Below, one piece after another: positions 8,791 through 17,600 of a stretch of 64,000 nucleotides of DNA (within the stretch, counting starts at the first letter, position 1; every line of letters begins with the position of its first letter). Origin of the DNA: VXNE01 sp965217825 (GTDB taxonomy: Bacteria > Pseudomonadota > Gammaproteobacteria > Pseudomonadales > Azotimanducaceae); contig OZ244571.1 in the NCBI GenBank assembly GCA_965217825.1, positions 4,154,001 to 4,218,000 on the forward strand. The letters run 5' to 3'. The position numbers and the translations under genes are program-made. Under the pieces are notes generated by a model. That model did not search any database. It was not told the origin of the DNA and saw only the letters and a list, made by a program, of their open reading frames with translations.

Positions 8791-9419
8791 GTCCGATTTC
8801 GCGGCGCCGCTGGGCAAACTTCAAGGCGAACCGCCGCGGCTGGTACGCCTTGTGGATGTTCTCCGCGCTATTCGGCACTTCGCTCCTTGCGGAGTTCATC
8901 GCCAATGACAAGCCCATCCTGCTGTGGATGAACGGCGAACTGCACATGCCGGTCATAAGAGCGCCGACGGAACAGGAACTCGGCGGCGAACTCCTCATCA
9001 TCATGTTCAGTTGGATGGCGCTGGTTTCCGTCGTGCGCGCGGAGTTCCTGCGCACGCGCAACTTCGACTATGTGCGCGCTGCCCGCAGTCTCGGCGTATC
9101 CAACGTGACGACCATCCGGCGCCATGTATTGCCCAACGCCATGGTCGCCGCGCTCACGTTCTTGCCGTTCATCCTTTGCGGCGCCGTGACGACGCTCACC
9201 GCCTTGGACTTTCTCGGCTTCGGCCTGCCGGCGGGCTCGCCCTCCCTCGGCGAACTGTTGCAGCAGGGCAAGGCCAACCTGCACGCACCGTGGCTCGGCC
9301 TCACCGGTTTCTTCTCCCTCGGATTGATGCTGTGCCTGCTGATCTTCATCGGCGAAGCGGTGCGGGACGCACTCGATCCGAGGCGCTCGGCGCAGGGACC
9401 ACCGGGCTTCACGACTTGA
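8787..9419 (+). pseudogene. yejE: Microcin C/oligopeptide ABC transporter permease YejE with large internal deletion
   Basis: A 210-codon open frame beginning SPISRRRWANFKANRRGWYALWMFSALFG, as YejE does, and ending with FLGFGLPAGSPSLGELLQQGK and GEAVRDALDP. YejE is about 340 residues. The segment between TEQELGGE and LLIIMFSWMALVSVVRAEF joins two places that are about 130 residues apart in relatives (junction near 8990), removing two or more membrane segments and the start of the permease domain. The reading frame is kept. The GTG at 8787 overlaps the yejB stop. Transport function is very unlikely. The intact binding protein yejA lies at 37175-39184. Confidence 0.85.
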
Positions 9420-9494
9420 AGTCTACGCTGGCCGGATTGTCTCCGTGACCCCTCAGGCACGCCGGGCACCGCGCAAAGCGGAAAATCCAGGGCA

Positions 9495-10388
9495 CTACCG
9501 CGAGTCGCGCCACTGGGGAAGCAAACACCGCCGCAACGTTTCGTCCAACGTAGTCAGTTCCAGACCGAGACTTCTACAGGCCGAGGCCACATCGACGTTG
9601 TCGTCATGGTCCAGCACGTCCAGCATGGCTCTCGTCACCGGCGGATTGGCGGACAGGCCCTCGAACATCGCCGCCAACATGCGGCCGATAGCGATAGGCA
9701 GCGATATCAGCAACGTGCGACGACCCAGCACGCCGCCCGCGCGCCGCGTGAGTTCGCGTCGCGTCACGCGCTCCGGGCCGGCCAACTCGATGAGTTCAGG
9801 CGCACCGGAGGTTTCGAGCAACGCGACAATGGCGTCAACGACATCGCCCGCGTATACCGGCTGTTCGAAGCTGCCGGCTCTGAAAGTGAAGCTCAAAGGG
9901 GTGGACGCGCGTCCGCCCAGCGCCAGGGAAGCGTAGTCGCCCTCCCCCAACACCATCGGCACGCGCAACACGTGTGTGGTCGCGCGTCCCGACAGCAACA
10001 AGGCTTCCGCCGCCGCCTTGGAGGCGAGGCACGCATTGGGAGAATTTCGGGCCGCCCCGACAACGCTCACATAGACGATGCGGCAAATGGCGTCGAGACC
10101 GCAGAGCGCGCGCGCCGTTCCTTCGTGGGCATCCGCGTAACGGTTCCCGGCCGTTTCCTTGATGATGCCGGCAAGGTGCACCGCCGCCTCGCAGCCGCCG
10201 GCAGCCACCGCCAAGGCATCCCGGTCGCGATAGTCGACCAGGCGAACTTCCGCGCCGCTGTCCGCGAGCATCGCCGCCGCTCGATCGGACCGAACCGCTG
10301 CGACGACGTCGCAATTCCCGCGCAGCCGGACGATCAGCCGGCGCCCAAGATGACCGTTGGCACCGGTAATGAGGATCCGTTCGAACAT
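9495..10388 (-). CDS. NAD(P)-binding epimerase/NmrA-like oxidoreductase
   Basis: A 297-residue atypical short-chain dehydrogenase. MFERILITGANGHLGRRLIVRL is the glycine-rich nucleotide-binding motif. CEAAVHLAGIIKE, IVYVSVVGA and a lysine-containing SKAAAEALLL follow the NAD-epimerase/NmrA pattern. The C-terminus includes YAGDVVDAIVALLE and a helix-rich end. Relatives act as epimerases, reductases, or assembly factors for complex I; the role here is not determined. ATG at 10388 is chosen because the glycine motif starts right after it. Its 5' end faces a block of GGGACA repeats. Confidence 0.75.
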   Translation of the reverse strand: MFERILITGANGHLGRRLIVRLRGNCDVVAAVRSDRAAAMLADSGAEVRLVDYRDRDALAVAAGGCEAAVHLAGIIKETAGNRYADAHEGTARALCGLDAICRIVYVSVVGAARNSPNACLASKAAAEALLLSGRATTHVLRVPMVLGEGDYASLALGGRASTPLSFTFRAGSFEQPVYAGDVVDAIVALLETSGAPELIELAGPERVTRRELTRRAGGVLGRRTLLISLPIAIGRMLAAMFEGLSANPPVTRAMLDVLDHDDNVDVASACRSLGLELTTLDETLRRCLLPQWRDSR

Positions 10389-10408
10389 GCGGACAACGAT
10401 AGCAAGGT

Positions 10409-10570
10409 TTAGGGACACCCATCCTCTTGGGGACAGCCATCCTCTTGGGGACAGCCATCAGGTCTGGGGACACCCACCGTTCAGGGACAGCCATCATCGT
10501 TCAGGGACACCCACCGTTCGGAGACAGCCATCAGGTTTGGGGACACCCACCGTTCAGGGACAGCCATCGA
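10409..10570. repeat. Tandem/dispersed GGGACA(C/G)CCA repeats, block 1
   Basis: Nine copies of a 10-base core GGGACACCCA or GGGACAGCCA (one is GAGACAGCCA) separated by 6-10 bases, with linkers such as TCCTCTTGG, CCGTTCA and TCAGGTTTG. CCC and GCC versions alternate in much of the block. The same core recurs at 11115-11229 and, reversed, at 47707-47817. No CRISPR-like constant repeat/variable spacer pattern. Confidence 0.9.
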
Positions 10571-10632
10571 TACGCTTTTGGAATCGCCACGCCCTGGCGG
10601 GCAAGCGTTATCTCCGCGAACAATGGGTCCGC

Positions 10633-11098
10633 TTATCGAAGCGCTTCCAGCACCATGCGCGCGTCGATTACGTTGCTGCCTCCAGAGCCTTCCGGCGTAA
10701 ACAAGACGGGAACCACTGCCATTCCCGATGTCCCCGGAACGTGGTCGGCGTCAATTGATTCTTGAGCCGGCACCGACGACCACTTCGCTTCGCCGACAAG
10801 CAGCCGGTGCCCGTCCACCGATCGAGCCACAACATCCAGCTCCGGTTCGCTGCCCCTCCAATAGCGTTGCGCTGGTTCGAACGGCCCGTACTCCCGAAGT
10901 GGCGTGTCCGCCCGATGGAGTGTCGCCGTCGCCATGCGGCACAACTCTCCCCAAGCCTCTCCTTCGAGCGCCGCACGGTGTTTGCGCCAATAGAACAGGC
11001 GCGTTTCGCGAGGTGCTTCGGCGAGCGCCGCCCGGTTCGGCGCCACCACGCGAAACCACAGCCGAAGGAATGGATCGGCGATACGGTAAAAGCTGCGC
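10633..11098 (-). pseudogene. DUF234-type ATPase C-terminal remnant
   Basis: The frame reads SFYRIADPFLRLWFRVVAPN, then REYGPFEPAQRYWRGSEPELDVVARSVDGHRLLVGEAKWSS. This is the C-terminal DUF234 domain, a restriction-endonuclease-like fold of archaeal-type AAA ATPases that usually have an N-terminal P-loop domain of about 300 residues. That domain is absent: a stop codon lies just upstream. The GEAKW segment corresponds to the nuclease-like core E-x-K. The remnant is flanked on both sides by GGGACA repeat blocks. Confidence 0.7.
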
Positions 11099-11114
11099 TA
11101 GTGGAACGACTTTG

Positions 11115-11229
11115 GGACACCCATGGTGAGAGCCCTGCACACTTGGGGACATCCATCACATTTCACACTTGGGGACACCCATCAAGGGACTTGGGGACGC
11201 TTGCCGGGGACCGTCAAGGACACCCACCT
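11115..11229. repeat. GGGACA(C/T)CCA repeats, block 2
   Basis: At least four cores (GGGACACCCA, GGGACATCCA, GGGACACCCA, AGGACACCCA) with ACTTG linkers, plus two decayed copies (GGGGACGCTTG, GGGGACCGTC). Same family as block 1, on the other side of the DUF234 remnant, and directly upstream of the phosphatidyltransferase gene. Confidence 0.85.
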
Positions 11230-11279
11230 CCACTTCTTGCCGGCAGGAAAGGTATAAACAGGCAAAACGGCCAGTTGAG

Positions 11280-11843
11280 ATGGCGGCAAGGGAAACGATC
11301 TACACGCCCGCGAACGGTCTCAGCGCCACGCGGCTCCTGTCGGCGCTACCGTGCGTCTATGCCGTGGCGGTTTCGGATTGGCGCATCGCCACGGCAGCAT
11401 TTTTCTTCGCGGTCGCGACAGACATTGCCGACGGACCCTTGGCGCGTCGGCGCGGCGAAGCATCGCGGGTGGGTGGTCTCGTGGATCATTCGGCCGACGC
11501 CCTCTTCTGCATTGCGGTTCTCGGCGCGCTCGCATCGACGGGCCTGTACCCCGCTCTGTTGCCCTTCCTGATCGCGGGGGCATTCGCGCAGTACGTTGCC
11601 GATAGCCGCGTTCTCGCCGGACAGAAGCTGCGCGCGAGTCGCATCGGGCGCTACAACGGCATCGCCTATTTCGTGCTCGCGGGGACACCCATCGTGCGAA
11701 ATCTCCTCGGCTGGTCGTGGCCGTCGGATGCCCTACTCCACGGTATCGGGTGGATTTTCGTCGCGACGACAGTCGTCTCGATGATCGATCGGCTGCGGGC
11801 ACTCATCGCCGAAAGGCGGCGGCCGCGTGTCAATGACTCCTGA
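11280..11843 (+). CDS. CDP-alcohol phosphatidyltransferase
   Basis: A 187-residue membrane enzyme that moves a phosphatidyl or related phospho-alcohol group from a CDP-linked donor. The full family signature D-x2-DG-x2-AR-x8-G-x3-D-x3-D is present as DIADGPLARRRGEASRVGG followed by LVDHSAD. Hydrophobic segments around it fit an inner-membrane protein. The acceptor cannot be read; phosphatidylglycerol-phosphate synthase-like enzymes are close in size. ATG at 11280 begins MAARETIYTPANGLSATRLL, the normal family start. Confidence 0.85.
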   Translation: MAARETIYTPANGLSATRLLSALPCVYAVAVSDWRIATAAFFFAVATDIADGPLARRRGEASRVGGLVDHSADALFCIAVLGALASTGLYPALLPFLIAGAFAQYVADSRVLAGQKLRASRIGRYNGIAYFVLAGTPIVRNLLGWSWPSDALLHGIGWIFVATTVVSMIDRLRALIAERRRPRVNDS

Positions 11844-11870
11844 GTCACCCTGGCTGGACGCCGCGCAGCC

Positions 11871-12878
11871 TCAAGTCGTGCTACCGGCTTCCTCTTCCAC
11901 GAATAGCTCCTTGTTGGCCCTGGGCAAGAACAGGACGCCGATCAAGGCATTGAACAACACGAAGAACGTGTGCATGACAAGGCTGAATGCGCCGACTTCG
12001 GGGTAGTCCGGGAACAGCACTGTCCAGAGTACGAGTGCGCCCGCGTGGAACGGCAGCGGTAACGCCGCCGCGAGAAATATTACCGGCAGGAACGCCAGCA
12101 TCTGACCCAGCGACACGTCGACCTGGAAGAGGTGCAACGCGACCGTGTAGACGACCACCGCGCCGAGCAGGTTGGGCGCCTTGAAAAGAACGGTCAGCAG
12201 GTAATGAACCGGCCGCGCCCGGCGAAATGCAACCAGCAGGGACTTGTCGCGCAATTGCGATCCCTTGAGCAGCGCGCCGCGAAAGTAGGCGATGTGCAGG
12301 GGCAGGTAGACAAGGGCGAATCCAAACACCGCCGGCAGTATCACGTCGAGGGGCAATAGGCTGGAGGCCTCGACGACCACGCCGAAATCGAGCGCGACCC
12401 CGCCGGCGGAGAACAGCAGCAACTGGTATATCTCCAGCAGGCCGAGGAAGATCATGCTCGACAACGCTTCCCAGCCGGCGACCCGGTGGCGCTTCAACAG
12501 GTAGAGCGACATCGCTCCCTTGCCCACCTGCTCGCTGACCAGGGACAGGACGTAGGCGCTGGCGCGAATCGGCAGAATACTGGTGAACTTCAGGTCCGGG
12601 GCGTTGAACCAGCGCACCACGCGCCATGTGGCGTGGGCGTCGACGAGAAAGAAAAACACCGAATAAGGGACCATCACGGCCAGCCACAGTGTCCAGTCCG
12701 CGCCGGCGAAGAAGTCCGCCAGGTATTCGACGGCCGTCAGACCATCCCTGGCTGCCGCAGCCGCTATTCGGGTATACACATAGTAGAAGCAGGCGATCGC
12801 CACCATCCACGTGATCGCGCGGAAGATGTAACCACGCCACCGATGGTCTCCCGACGGGGCGTCGGGCGACTGGCTCAC
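11871..12878 (-). CDS. YbhN/lysylphosphatidylglycerol synthase TM-region-like membrane protein
   Basis: A 335-residue protein with about eight hydrophobic segments, for instance AITWMVAIACFYYVYT, LAVMVPYSVFFFLV and FLPVIFLAAALPLPF. ASAYVLSLVSEQVGKGAMSLYLLKRHRV resembles the conserved centre of the UPF0104/YbhN/AglD family, which is thought to move lipid-linked molecules. Its ATG overlaps the end of the MFS gene by four bases, so the two are co-transcribed. The exact cargo is unknown. Confidence 0.7.
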   Translation of the reverse strand: MSQSPDAPSGDHRWRGYIFRAITWMVAIACFYYVYTRIAAAAARDGLTAVEYLADFFAGADWTLWLAVMVPYSVFFFLVDAHATWRVVRWFNAPDLKFTSILPIRASAYVLSLVSEQVGKGAMSLYLLKRHRVAGWEALSSMIFLGLLEIYQLLLFSAGGVALDFGVVVEASSLLPLDVILPAVFGFALVYLPLHIAYFRGALLKGSQLRDKSLLVAFRRARPVHYLLTVLFKAPNLLGAVVVYTVALHLFQVDVSLGQMLAFLPVIFLAAALPLPFHAGALVLWTVLFPDYPEVGAFSLVMHTFFVLFNALIGVLFLPRANKELFVEEEAGSTT

Positions 12879-14215
12879 GAACCGGCTCCGGTGCCGAACC
12901 CCCGGTCAATGCGGCGAACAGCGCCCAGCGCGTACCACAACACCAACGTCGTCCCGCAGAACAGGACCCCGCACAAGCCCAGTCCGGCCTGGATGCTGAA
13001 GGTCTCCGCAACATAGCTGATCGGCAGGACACCCAACGGCATCAAGCCGTGGGTCATCGTGTCTATGGACATGATGCGACCGCGCATGCGCGGCGAGGAT
13101 TGAAGCACGACGATGGTGCGATTCATCGACATGCCGACCGACGAAATGAAACCCACGGCGCCGACCGTGACCATCGCCCAGAAATCGGTGCTGGAAACGG
13201 CGATACCGATCAGGGCGCCTCCCCAGAGCAAAGAGTTGAAGAACAGCCAGAAACCCTTGCGCCGAAGCCCGCCGAGCTTGGAAAGTGTCAGGGAACCCGC
13301 GATCGCGCCGACGCCCATGGCTGCCATCAGCAAACCCAGATCGTCCGGGCCGCCGTTCAACACGTCCGAGTTGAACGCCGGCATCAACGTCTGGACAGGC
13401 GCGCCGAGCACGAACGATGCGATGGTCAAGAGGATCAGCCCGCCGATCACCGGGGACCGCTGAACGTAACGGATACCTGCGGTGACCTCCTGCAGCACGC
13501 CCGTGTTGCGCCTGCGCCGCACCTGGCCCTTGTGATGCATCATCATGACCGTCGCAGCCGCCACGAAATACAGTCCCGACAACACGAAATAGACGATCCC
13601 GACCGCGAAGTGAGAACTCGTATCGCCTCCCGCGATCAACGCGATCATCCCACCCGCCAACGCCGGGCCGAGGATACGCGAGAGATTCCACGCGGCCGTG
13701 TTGAAGGCCATGGCGTTGAACATCAACGGCTCGCCGACGATATCGGGAATGAACGCGTTCCGCGCCGGTATCGACAGCGCGTTCATCGATCCGTGGATCA
13801 GTCCGACCCAGATGAAGTGCCAGAACTCCACATTGCCGGTGATAACGATCACGGCCATCACAAGCGTGCCGATCCCGTTTAGGGCCTGACCGATCAGGAT
13901 GATTTCGCGCTTGCGAGAACGGTCCGCGATCACCCCGCCGACCAGCGACAGGAAGATTTGCGGTAGCGTCGAGGCCAATGACACCCAAGCCAACTTCATC
14001 GGGGAAGAGGTCATCTCGTATACGAGCCAGCCCTGCGCCACGAGCTGCATGTTCATGGCGAATGCGGACCCGACCATGCCGGACCACAACAGTCGGTAGT
14101 CGCGCAGTTTGAGCGAGGCGAACATCGACCGGTCGACCAACGCCGCTTCGCTGCCCGACGCCGCGGCATCACCACGCCTGGCCCTTCCGCGGCGTATCCG
14201 CGCCGCCCGCAGCAT
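12875..14215 (-). CDS. MFS transporter (EntS/MFS_3-like)
   Basis: A 12-segment major facilitator. Typical features are LKLRDYRLLWSGMVGSAFA at the start, GGVIADRSRKREIILIGQALN (the loop 2-3 motif with D-R-x-x-R), RNAFIPDIVGEPLMFNAMA, and a C-terminal half with GAIAGSLTLSKLGGLRRKG. This arrangement fits drug or siderophore exporters of the EntS type. The start is uncertain: ATG at 14215 or ATG at 14128, the latter matching relatives better (FASLKLRDY). It is followed by, and overlaps, the YbhN-like gene. Confidence 0.82.
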   Translation of the reverse strand: MLRAARIRRGRARRGDAAASGSEAALVDRSMFASLKLRDYRLLWSGMVGSAFAMNMQLVAQGWLVYEMTSSPMKLAWVSLASTLPQIFLSLVGGVIADRSRKREIILIGQALNGIGTLVMAVIVITGNVEFWHFIWVGLIHGSMNALSIPARNAFIPDIVGEPLMFNAMAFNTAAWNLSRILGPALAGGMIALIAGGDTSSHFAVGIVYFVLSGLYFVAAATVMMMHHKGQVRRRRNTGVLQEVTAGIRYVQRSPVIGGLILLTIASFVLGAPVQTLMPAFNSDVLNGGPDDLGLLMAAMGVGAIAGSLTLSKLGGLRRKGFWLFFNSLLWGGALIGIAVSSTDFWAMVTVGAVGFISSVGMSMNRTIVVLQSSPRMRGRIMSIDTMTHGLMPLGVLPISYVAETFSIQAGLGLCGVLFCGTTLVLWYALGAVRRIDRGFGTGAGS

Positions 14216-14340
14216 CCTCAACAAGATCGACCGAGACCCGAAGCCAAACGATACATCCTACCCCACGCGCGGTCACCGACCACCATCTTGGCGGACACGA
14301 CGGCGTCAGCGCCAAATCTATCTGAGCCAGAACAGGGAAA

Positions 14341-14756
14341 ATGAAAATGGTTTCGGAACTCGCCTACGATTCTTGCTATTCCCTCCGAAAGGCGGTAAAA
14401 ATTTCCGCATTGTTGCTTGAGACGATGCGCGTGGCTGACAACGTCGAAGAATTTCCGTTGTCCGAGGAACGGGCTCTGAAAATGCTTAGAGACGCCGCCG
14501 CAAAGGATTCTCGAAAGCTCGTCAACACAATCAGATACGAGCGAGACGAAATTGGTTCGAGGTTGTTTCCAACAATCAGATCCTCCTTTGCTTAACGGAA
14601 GGGCGAATCGTTGGCGGGATCAAGAAGGACGACCATGGAAACTGGGTTTGCGTGGTGACTAGGCTTTGCGGCGGGTTGGACGTTTATGTCACTGTCGCTA
14701 TCGACACGGGCGACAACAATCGAGTGTATGTCCTGAAAGTGGAGAATCGACTATGA
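14341..14756 (+). pseudogene. DUF4258/MqsR-like toxin gene, frameshifted
   Basis: The first frame gives 75 residues including FPLSEERALKMLRDAAAKDSRK and IRYERDEIG. After about 14567 the frame is lost, but a different frame continues with NNQILLCLTEGRIVGGIKK, then DDHGNWVCVVTRLCGGLDVYV and ends at the stop overlapping the next ATG (ATGA at 14753). The joined product resembles DUF4258 toxins, whose strand pattern LxxGRIVxG...GNWxCxxxR is kept. One missing base explains the break. Pairing with an MqsA-like gene supports the reading. Confidence 0.6.
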
Positions 14757-15235
14757 GCGAAGATGCAGCAGTCGGCGGGCAGTTGTACCACTACGTCGAG
14801 TGTGGACTGCCAAATGTCTGGCTGGCAAACAGCTATGAAAAAGTTCCGTCACCATACGGCGAGGGCGTGTCAATCCGAGACATCAAGGGATTGCACTGCT
14901 GCTTGGCGCGAGCCTTGTGCGACAAGCCGAAGCGCTTGACCGGGGCCGAGTTCAGGTTTCTGCGCAGGGAACTGGACCTGTCGCAGAATCTGATGGGAGA
15001 ACTGGTGGGCCGAGACGCTCGCCAAATCCGCAATATCGAACGTGGGGAAAAATTGGTCGGGGAACCTTACAACCGATTGATCAGGCACATGTATATGGCA
15101 AGGATTGACCCGAAGAACTCGTATATCGAGCTGTTCAAGAGGTTGCGTTCACTCGATGTCGAGTGGCATGAGCAGTTGACGCTGTCCAAGGCCAACGACG
15201 AGGATTGGTCCTCGAATATCGGCAAAGCTGCTTAG
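14753..15235 (+). CDS. MqsA/YgiT-like HTH antitoxin
   Basis: A 160-residue protein. GLPNVWLANSYEKVPSPYGEG and ISIRDI-like SIRDIKGLHCCLARAL match the middle of MqsA/HigA-type antitoxins. LTGAEFRFLRRELDLSQNLMGELVG is a helix-turn-helix where the usual acceptor is DLSQ..LA..LG. The N-terminal zinc-binding CxxC pairs of MqsA are missing. The ATG overlaps the stop of the (frameshifted) DUF4258-like gene, as in toxin-antitoxin operons. It may still act as a DNA-binding regulator. A hairpin repeat follows its stop by ten bases. Confidence 0.75.
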   Translation: MSEDAAVGGQLYHYVECGLPNVWLANSYEKVPSPYGEGVSIRDIKGLHCCLARALCDKPKRLTGAEFRFLRRELDLSQNLMGELVGRDARQIRNIERGEKLVGEPYNRLIRHMYMARIDPKNSYIELFKRLRSLDVEWHEQLTLSKANDEDWSSNIGKAA

Positions 15236-15240
15236 CATCC

Positions 15241-15284
15241 GAGGGCCACAGGCGAAGCCGAAGGCGCCGCCTGTGGGGTACTTC
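15241..15284. repeat. Palindromic element, copy B (second hairpin only; terminator-like)
   Basis: A perfect 9-bp stem CCACAGGCG (15246-15254) and CGCCTGTGG (15268-15276) around AAGCCGAAGG. It is the inner hairpin of the dispersed element (copies A, C, D, E), without the outer palindrome. It lies just after the MqsA-like stop codon and could stop transcription, although no T-run follows. Confidence 0.75.
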
Positions 15285-15303
15285 TACGACCCTGCGGGTC
15301 AGC

Positions 15304-15477
15304 TCATGAACGTGCGGACGGGAAGGCGGAGTTGCCGGTTGCCGATTCGAGGCCAATAGCGGCGTGGTCGGGCGCGGGGTCATCCCGAGGCGGATCGACG
15401 AGGATGAACATCAAACCCAAGGCGCCGATCGTCGCAAGCGCGAGAATCACGGGTAGGGATGTCAAAATACGTTTCAT
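15304..15477 (-). CDS. Small single-pass membrane protein
   Basis: A 57-residue frame: MKRILTSLPVILALATIGAL is a membrane anchor or signal segment, then a short polar proline- and acid-rich tail (LVDPPRDDPAPDH). The ATG at 15477 is preceded by AGAGGAGA at ideal spacing, which supports real translation. I do not recognise the family. The rest of the gap 15236-15735 holds hairpin repeat B and the left flank of the transposase. Confidence 0.5.
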   Translation of the reverse strand: MKRILTSLPVILALATIGALGLMFILVDPPRDDPAPDHAAIGLESATGNSAFPSARS

Positions 15478-15735
15478 ATTCTCCTCTTCGACCGGTTGTT
15501 CCTTCGTGCGCCCCAAAAGTGCCTTGCCGAGGGCGGCGCGCACGCAATTGTAACCGCGACGGTGTGTTCTGGCTAAGCTGAACTTCCAGACCAACCCAAG
15601 CGTATTTTGGCCTTAAGTCTCTAATTCAACGGGATTCCTTGCGCCGGTCGAGCAGGAATGTGTAGCCATGTAATAAGTTGATTTTGTGCGGCATATGTGT
15701 TTACATGGCGATGTATCCTTTCGAATCAAGTAGCC

Positions 15736-17460
15736 ATGTACATCGAAAGCGTCCCCAACCGCAACTCGCCCCCCGCCGTGCTCCTGCGCGAGTCCTTCCG
15801 CGACGCCGGCAAGGTCAGGAAACGCACCCTCGCCAACCTCTCCAAATGGCCCCCGACGCTGGTCGAGGGCCTGCGCGTGCTGCTCAAGGGCGGCGCCGCG
15901 GTGTCCCGCCTCGACGACGCCTTCGACATCGTTCGCTCTCGGCCCCACGGCCATGTCGCCGCCGCGCTCGGGACGCTGCGCGAGCTGCGGCTGGACCGGA
16001 CGATCGCCGGCGCGGACTCGCCCGAGCGCCGGCGCGTGCTGGCGATGATCGTCGCCCGGATCGTCGACCCCGGCTCGAAACTGGCCGCCGCCCGGGGCTT
16101 GGCCGAGGCGACCGCGCGCGACTCGCTCGCCGAGACGCTGGGGCTGGAAGACTGCGGCGAGGACGATCTCTACGCCGCCATGGACTGGCTGCTCAAGCGC
16201 CGGGACGCCATCGAGCGGCGCCTGGCCAAGCGGCATCTCGAGGACGGCGCCCTGGTGCTTTACGACCTGACGTCGGTGTGGCTGGAAGGGCGCCGCTGTC
16301 CGCTGGCCAAGCGCGGGTACTCCCGCGACGGCAAGCGCGGCAAGCTGCAGATCGAGTTCGGGCTGTTGTGCGACGCCGAGGGCCGTCCGGTGGCGGTCGA
16401 GGTGTTCGACGGCAACACGGCGGACCCGGCCACCGTGGGCGCGCAGATCGACAAGCTGCGGCATCGGTTCGGGTTCTCCAGGGTGGTGCTGGTGGGCGAC
16501 CGCGGGATGTTGACCGAGGCGCGCATCCGCGAGGAGGTGAGGCCGTCCGGCCTGGACTGGATCAGCGCGCTGCGGGGTCCGGCGGTCCGCTCCCTGGTGG
16601 AGTCCGGCGCGGTGCAGCTGTCGCTGTTCGACGAGACCGACCTGGTGGAGATCCGAAGCGACGCCTATCCGGGCGAGCGCCTCATGGTGTGCCGCAATCC
16701 GCTGCTGGCGGAGGAGCGGGCGCGCAAGCGGGAAGAGCTGCTCCGGGCCACCGAGGCGTTGCTCGATCCCGTCGCGGCGGCCGCGAGGCGGGAGAAGCGG
16801 CGCCTGAAGGGCGCGGACAAGATCGGCGTGCGGGTGGGCAAGGTCGTCGGCAAATACAAGATGGCCAAGCACTTCGATCTGGATATCGAAGAGGACTCGT
16901 TCGGCTATCGGCGGAAGCCCGAGACCATCGCCGCGGAGGCGGCGCTGGACGGCTTGTACGTCGTGCGCACCAGCTTGGCGGAGACGCGACTCGACGCCGA
17001 GGGCGCCGTGCGCGCCTACAAGCGCCTGAGCGCGGTCGAGCGCGCCTTCCGCAGCCTGAAGACCGTGGACCTGAAGGTGCGGCCCGTGTTCCACCGAACC
17101 GCCGACCGGGTCCGCGCGCATGTGTTCCTGTGCATGCTGGCCTATTACGTGGAATGGCATATGCGCCAGCGGCTCAAGCCGCTGCTGTTCGACGATCACG
17201 ACCCGGCCGCCGCCGAGGCGGCGCGCACATCCATCGTGGCGCCGGCGAAGGTCTCCGACGCCGCCAGGGAAAAAGCCCGCGGCAAACGCACCGCCGACGG
17301 TCTGCCGGTGCACAGCTTCCGCACCCTGCTCGGCGACCTGGCGACGATCGCCAGAAACCGGGTCGTCCCCCGAGTGTCCGGCGCCGTGCCGTTCGAAGTC
17401 CTCACCCGGCCCACCGCGCTACAGCGCGAAGCCTTCAAGCTCCTGGGCGTGCGCCCATAG
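15736..17460 (+). CDS. IS1634-family DDE transposase
   Basis: A 574-residue transposase of the IS4 superfamily. MYIESVPNRNSPPAVLLRES and GKVRKRTLANLSKWP are the IS1634 start. YDLTSVWLEGRRCPLAKRG holds the first catalytic Asp region, VVLVGDRGMLTEARI the second (GDRGM), and the C-terminal KRLSAVERAFRSLKTVDL the Glu helix, followed by RVRAHVFLCMLAYYVEWHMR. Length is near the family norm and the frame is intact, so the element may be active. I could not find convincing terminal inverted repeats; GTAGCCATGTA occurs twice (15662 and 15731) before the gene. Element edges are unresolved. Confidence 0.9.
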   Translation: MYIESVPNRNSPPAVLLRESFRDAGKVRKRTLANLSKWPPTLVEGLRVLLKGGAAVSRLDDAFDIVRSRPHGHVAAALGTLRELRLDRTIAGADSPERRRVLAMIVARIVDPGSKLAAARGLAEATARDSLAETLGLEDCGEDDLYAAMDWLLKRRDAIERRLAKRHLEDGALVLYDLTSVWLEGRRCPLAKRGYSRDGKRGKLQIEFGLLCDAEGRPVAVEVFDGNTADPATVGAQIDKLRHRFGFSRVVLVGDRGMLTEARIREEVRPSGLDWISALRGPAVRSLVESGAVQLSLFDETDLVEIRSDAYPGERLMVCRNPLLAEERARKREELLRATEALLDPVAAAARREKRRLKGADKIGVRVGKVVGKYKMAKHFDLDIEEDSFGYRRKPETIAAEAALDGLYVVRTSLAETRLDAEGAVRAYKRLSAVERAFRSLKTVDLKVRPVFHRTADRVRAHVFLCMLAYYVEWHMRQRLKPLLFDDHDPAAAEAARTSIVAPAKVSDAAREKARGKRTADGLPVHSFRTLLGDLATIARNRVVPRVSGAVPFEVLTRPTALQREAFKLLGVRP

Positions 17461-17600
17461 GACGTACCCAGTAACGATCGCCCGATTTTTTTGATTTACC
17501 CGAAAAAACAACGGGTTAGATCGTGTGACGCCTCGAAGTTCAGGCTAAGGGCGTGATCGGACCCGTCCGAGCCGCTGGTTGTGCCCCGGCCCGCGATCTC

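Noticed and set aside
10409..10570. CRISPR array
   Set aside because: Cores are only about 10 bp, linkers are 6-10 bp and partly repeated, and there are no cas genes.
15613..17313. Long open frame on the minus strand opposite the IS1634-type transposase
   Set aside because: Composition (runs of H, Q, R, G and A) is that of an antisense shadow in GC-rich DNA; the plus-strand transposase has all catalytic motifs.
15600..17530. Terminal inverted repeats and target duplication for the IS1634-type element
   Set aside because: CAACGGG occurs on both sides (15628 and 17508), but the adjoining ends do not match each other as inverted repeats, so the boundaries were not called.
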